A stretch of DNA of 36,475 bases from an uncultured Clostridia bacterium (GTDB taxonomy: Bacteria; Bacillota; Clostridia; TANB77; CAG-508). This document shows positions 35,156 through 36,475 of this stretch, in pieces. The notes beneath the pieces are model-generated. The model had not been told where the DNA came from and ran no database searches. It was given only the letters and a program-made list of their open reading frames with translations. The translations under genes were made by a program, and so were the position numbers. The DNA is taken from NCBI GenBank assembly GCA_944393505.1, contig CALYAK010000014.1, positions 1 through 36,475 on the forward strand, in the 5' to 3' direction. How positions within the stretch are numbered: position 1 is the stretch's first letter; each line of letters begins with the position of its first letter.

Positions 35156-35989
35156 TTATTCTTCTAGCTTTCGAATTTCTTCTTCACTTAATCCGGTTAA
35201 TTCCACGATCATGTTTAAATCCATTTTCTTTTTCAACATCTTCTTGGCGATTTCTTCCTTCTCTTGTCGAATTCCTTCTCTTCTTCCCATTCCTTTTAAA
35301 GATGCTTCATCATGAAGTGCTTTTTCCCTCCACCATGCGATCCTTTGCATTTCTTCCTCTTCACTCATTTGATTTAGTTTTTTATTTGCTTCTTGTAATT
35401 CTTCATTCTCTTTCATTGCCTCTCTCACCCTTTCTGATTTTGGGTTATCGATGAAAAACAGCCAATCTAACAGCTCATCGTCCTCATTCTCTTTCCCCTT
35501 GATTTTATTTAATTCTAGTATATGGATTTCTAACTTATCTGTCAAAATCTTTTTTCTTTCTTTTTCCTCAATTATCTTCCATTCTGTATGGTATCCTAAC
35601 TCTTCTAGCCCTTTTAGTTCAAATTCTGTGATTAAAACTACAATTGTTCTTTCTAACCCTACATATTCCTCTCCTTCTTGTATCCCTCGAGTATATAGCC
35701 TGGCCCAATAATATAAAAGTCTTTCTAAAATATCTTCTCTTTTGGCTACCTGCATTTCAAGATTGATCTTCTCACTTTCATTAAACTCCACCAATACATC
35801 TAATACTCCTAACTTTCCATGAACTGTTTCTCTTCTTAAAATGGGATTCTTACTTAAATCTACTTTCTCGATTTTTTCTCCCAAGATTTTTTCTATAAAT
35901 CTTTTTGTAATCTTTTCACTACCTAATTCTCCAAATAGCCTTTGAAATACGACATCTAATTTTGGAGATAACAATTTATATTCAGACAT
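35156..35989 (-). CDS. Rpn/PD-(D/E)XK nuclease family protein, copy 3
   Basis: 277 aa, closest to copy 2. LSPKLDVVFQRLFGE, D64 (GVLDV) and E78-x-Q80 (LEMQ) are intact. The C-terminal region between GMGRREG and KEEIAKKML is shorter than in copy 2, which has an insert of about 17 residues. AAAGGGTGA serves as the ribosome binding site, and the same string lies before the internal ATG at codon 192 (35416), which would give an 86-aa product. A seven-codon ORF ends four bases upstream of the start. An ISL3-like element begins about 310 bases upstream. Confidence 0.9.
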   Translation of the reverse strand: MSEYKLLSPKLDVVFQRLFGELGSEKITKRFIEKILGEKIEKVDLSKNPILRRETVHGKLGVLDVLVEFNESEKINLEMQVAKREDILERLLYYWARLYTRGIQEGEEYVGLERTIVVLITEFELKGLEELGYHTEWKIIEEKERKKILTDKLEIHILELNKIKGKENEDDELLDWLFFIDNPKSERVREAMKENEELQEANKKLNQMSEEEEMQRIAWWREKALHDEASLKGMGRREGIRQEKEEIAKKMLKKKMDLNMIVELTGLSEEEIRKLEE

Positions 35990-35993
35990 AACG

Positions 35994-36017
35994 TCACCCT
36001 TTCCTGTTTTTAGGCAT
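35994..36017 (-). CDS. Short upstream ORF (leader peptide) of rpn copy 3
   Basis: MPKNRKG and TGA, four bases before the nuclease ATG. GGAAGG lies about ten bases before its own ATG. The AAAGGGTGA that ends this ORF is also the nuclease ribosome binding site. Confidence 0.45.
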   Translation of the reverse strand: MPKNRKG

Positions 36018-36079
36018 GAAAAATATACCTTCCTACAAGACCATTTTTTACTTTATTTCATTTTCACTTTTGAATTTAC

Positions 36080-36197
36080 ATTGACATCAATATTTGAATA
36101 AAATTCTTTGAACTAACTTTTTTGAATTAATTTCTTCGAAAGAAAAGCTATTTTTCATAGCCAACTTTATCTAATCATATTCTTCCTATTTTGTCAA
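36080..36197 (-). promoter_or_regulatory. rpn copy 3 promoter, start-site hairpin and palindrome
   Basis: TTGACA (36192-36197), 17 bp, TTAGAT (36169-36174). GCTAT-N5-ATAGC is at 36147-36161. The palindrome at 36080-36091 has one changed base (ATTGACATCAAT). Confidence 0.7.
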
Positions 36198-36248
36198 TAT
36201 TTTCCATTAAAGTATATAAACAAATAAAGTGAAAAAATCAAAACAATA

Positions 36249-36293
36249 AAAAAGAAGAGAGAAGTATTAAGGCAGCACTTCTCCCTTCTCTTT
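36249..36293 (-). terminator. Orphan minus-strand terminator next to the insertion sequence
   Basis: A 15-bp stem with an 11-base loop. Two A-C mismatches on plus are G-T wobbles on minus, and a T run follows on minus. No gene on the minus strand precedes it inside the window; the insertion sequence starts ten bases away. Confidence 0.6.
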
Positions 36294-36302
36294 TCTAATT
36301 CT

Positions 36303-36475
36303 GGTTCTATAATAAATGTTGGGGTAAAAAATAAACCTCAACATTTTTTACATAAAAAAGTGCACTTATCGAAAATACCTGATAAAATGTAATTACTCAA
36401 AACAAAACATTTAAGGAGGTATTGATAAGTGCAAACTAATTTTATCAAAGATTTATTAGGTTTTAAAGATGTTAT
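36303..36475 (+). mobile_element. Left end of an ISL3-like insertion sequence (partial)
   Basis: From GGTTCTATAATAAATGTTGGGG onward the layout fits an ISL3-type end: a terminal GG-rich segment, an internal hairpin AATGTTGGGGT/ACCTCAACATT (36315-36345) with a T run, then a transposase start. The other end and target duplications are outside the window, so the exact left boundary is a guess. Confidence 0.55.
36429..36475 (+). CDS. ISL3-like transposase, N-terminal fragment
   Basis: GTG start nine bases after AAGGAGG; the visible residues are VQTNFIKDLLGFKDV, cut by the window edge. The pattern (Q)TxFIxxLLGxKDV resembles the N-terminus of ISL3-family transposases. With only 15 residues the family is tentative. 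Confidence 0.55.
   Translation, partial: MQTNFIKDLLGFKDV

Overview
The window is a low-GC Gram-positive chromosome segment. The AT-rich sequence, AAGGAGG-type ribosome binding sites, a T-box leader, the asp23/amaP cluster, remA and a SleB-type spore germination hydrolase all point to an uncultured spore-forming Clostridia-like member of the Bacillota. Species cannot be named from the sequence alone. Most of the window is conserved housekeeping DNA on the minus strand, interrupted by accessory islands.

Layout, left to right. (1) 1-2116: a pilin-like/Ig-like surface-protein copy without a start codon that runs off the left edge, and an Rpn-family PD-(D/E)XK nuclease gene (rpn copy 1). (2) 2138-6368: a tRNA-Phe-responsive T-box operon with an unknown gene, pheS and pheT. 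(3) 6532-8024: a plus-strand NfeD/SPFH membrane pair. (4) 8038-22184: a long minus-strand run: rsmE, a K/T-rich membrane protein, yicC, remA, rpoZ, gmk, priA, def, fmt, asp23, amaP, DUF2273, nusB, xseA, a membrane protein, xseB, a DivPAP protein, fhs and sleB. (5) 22269-24165: two tandem small paralogous proteins, tRNA-Gln(CTG) and rpn copy 2. (6) 24186-27587: the second pilin-like/Ig-like/Gly-rich copy, also without a start and with two frameshifts. (7) 27656-32681: a small DUF6774-like protein, a YgjP-like metallopeptidase, groESL under a CIRCE-like operator, and pyrG behind an attenuator. (8) 32701-36475: mutS2, rpn copy 3 and the left end of an ISL3-like insertion sequence.

The most unusual content is the accessory set. 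The three rpn genes share a promoter (TTGACA, 17 bp, TTAGAT), a hairpin at the predicted transcription start, a palindrome, a short MPK-type upstream ORF coupled to the nuclease start, and an internal in-frame ATG at codon 192 behind an AAAGGGTGA string. The internal start recalls the intragenic RpnS antitoxins described for enterobacterial Rpn proteins. The two surface-protein copies share a 5' boundary inside the prepilin-like hydrophobic helix. Both lack a start codon, both have an in-frame stop just upstream, and both abut a terminator-like hairpin. This is what silent donor cassettes for gene conversion would look like, with Rpn nucleases as possible but unproven recombination partners.
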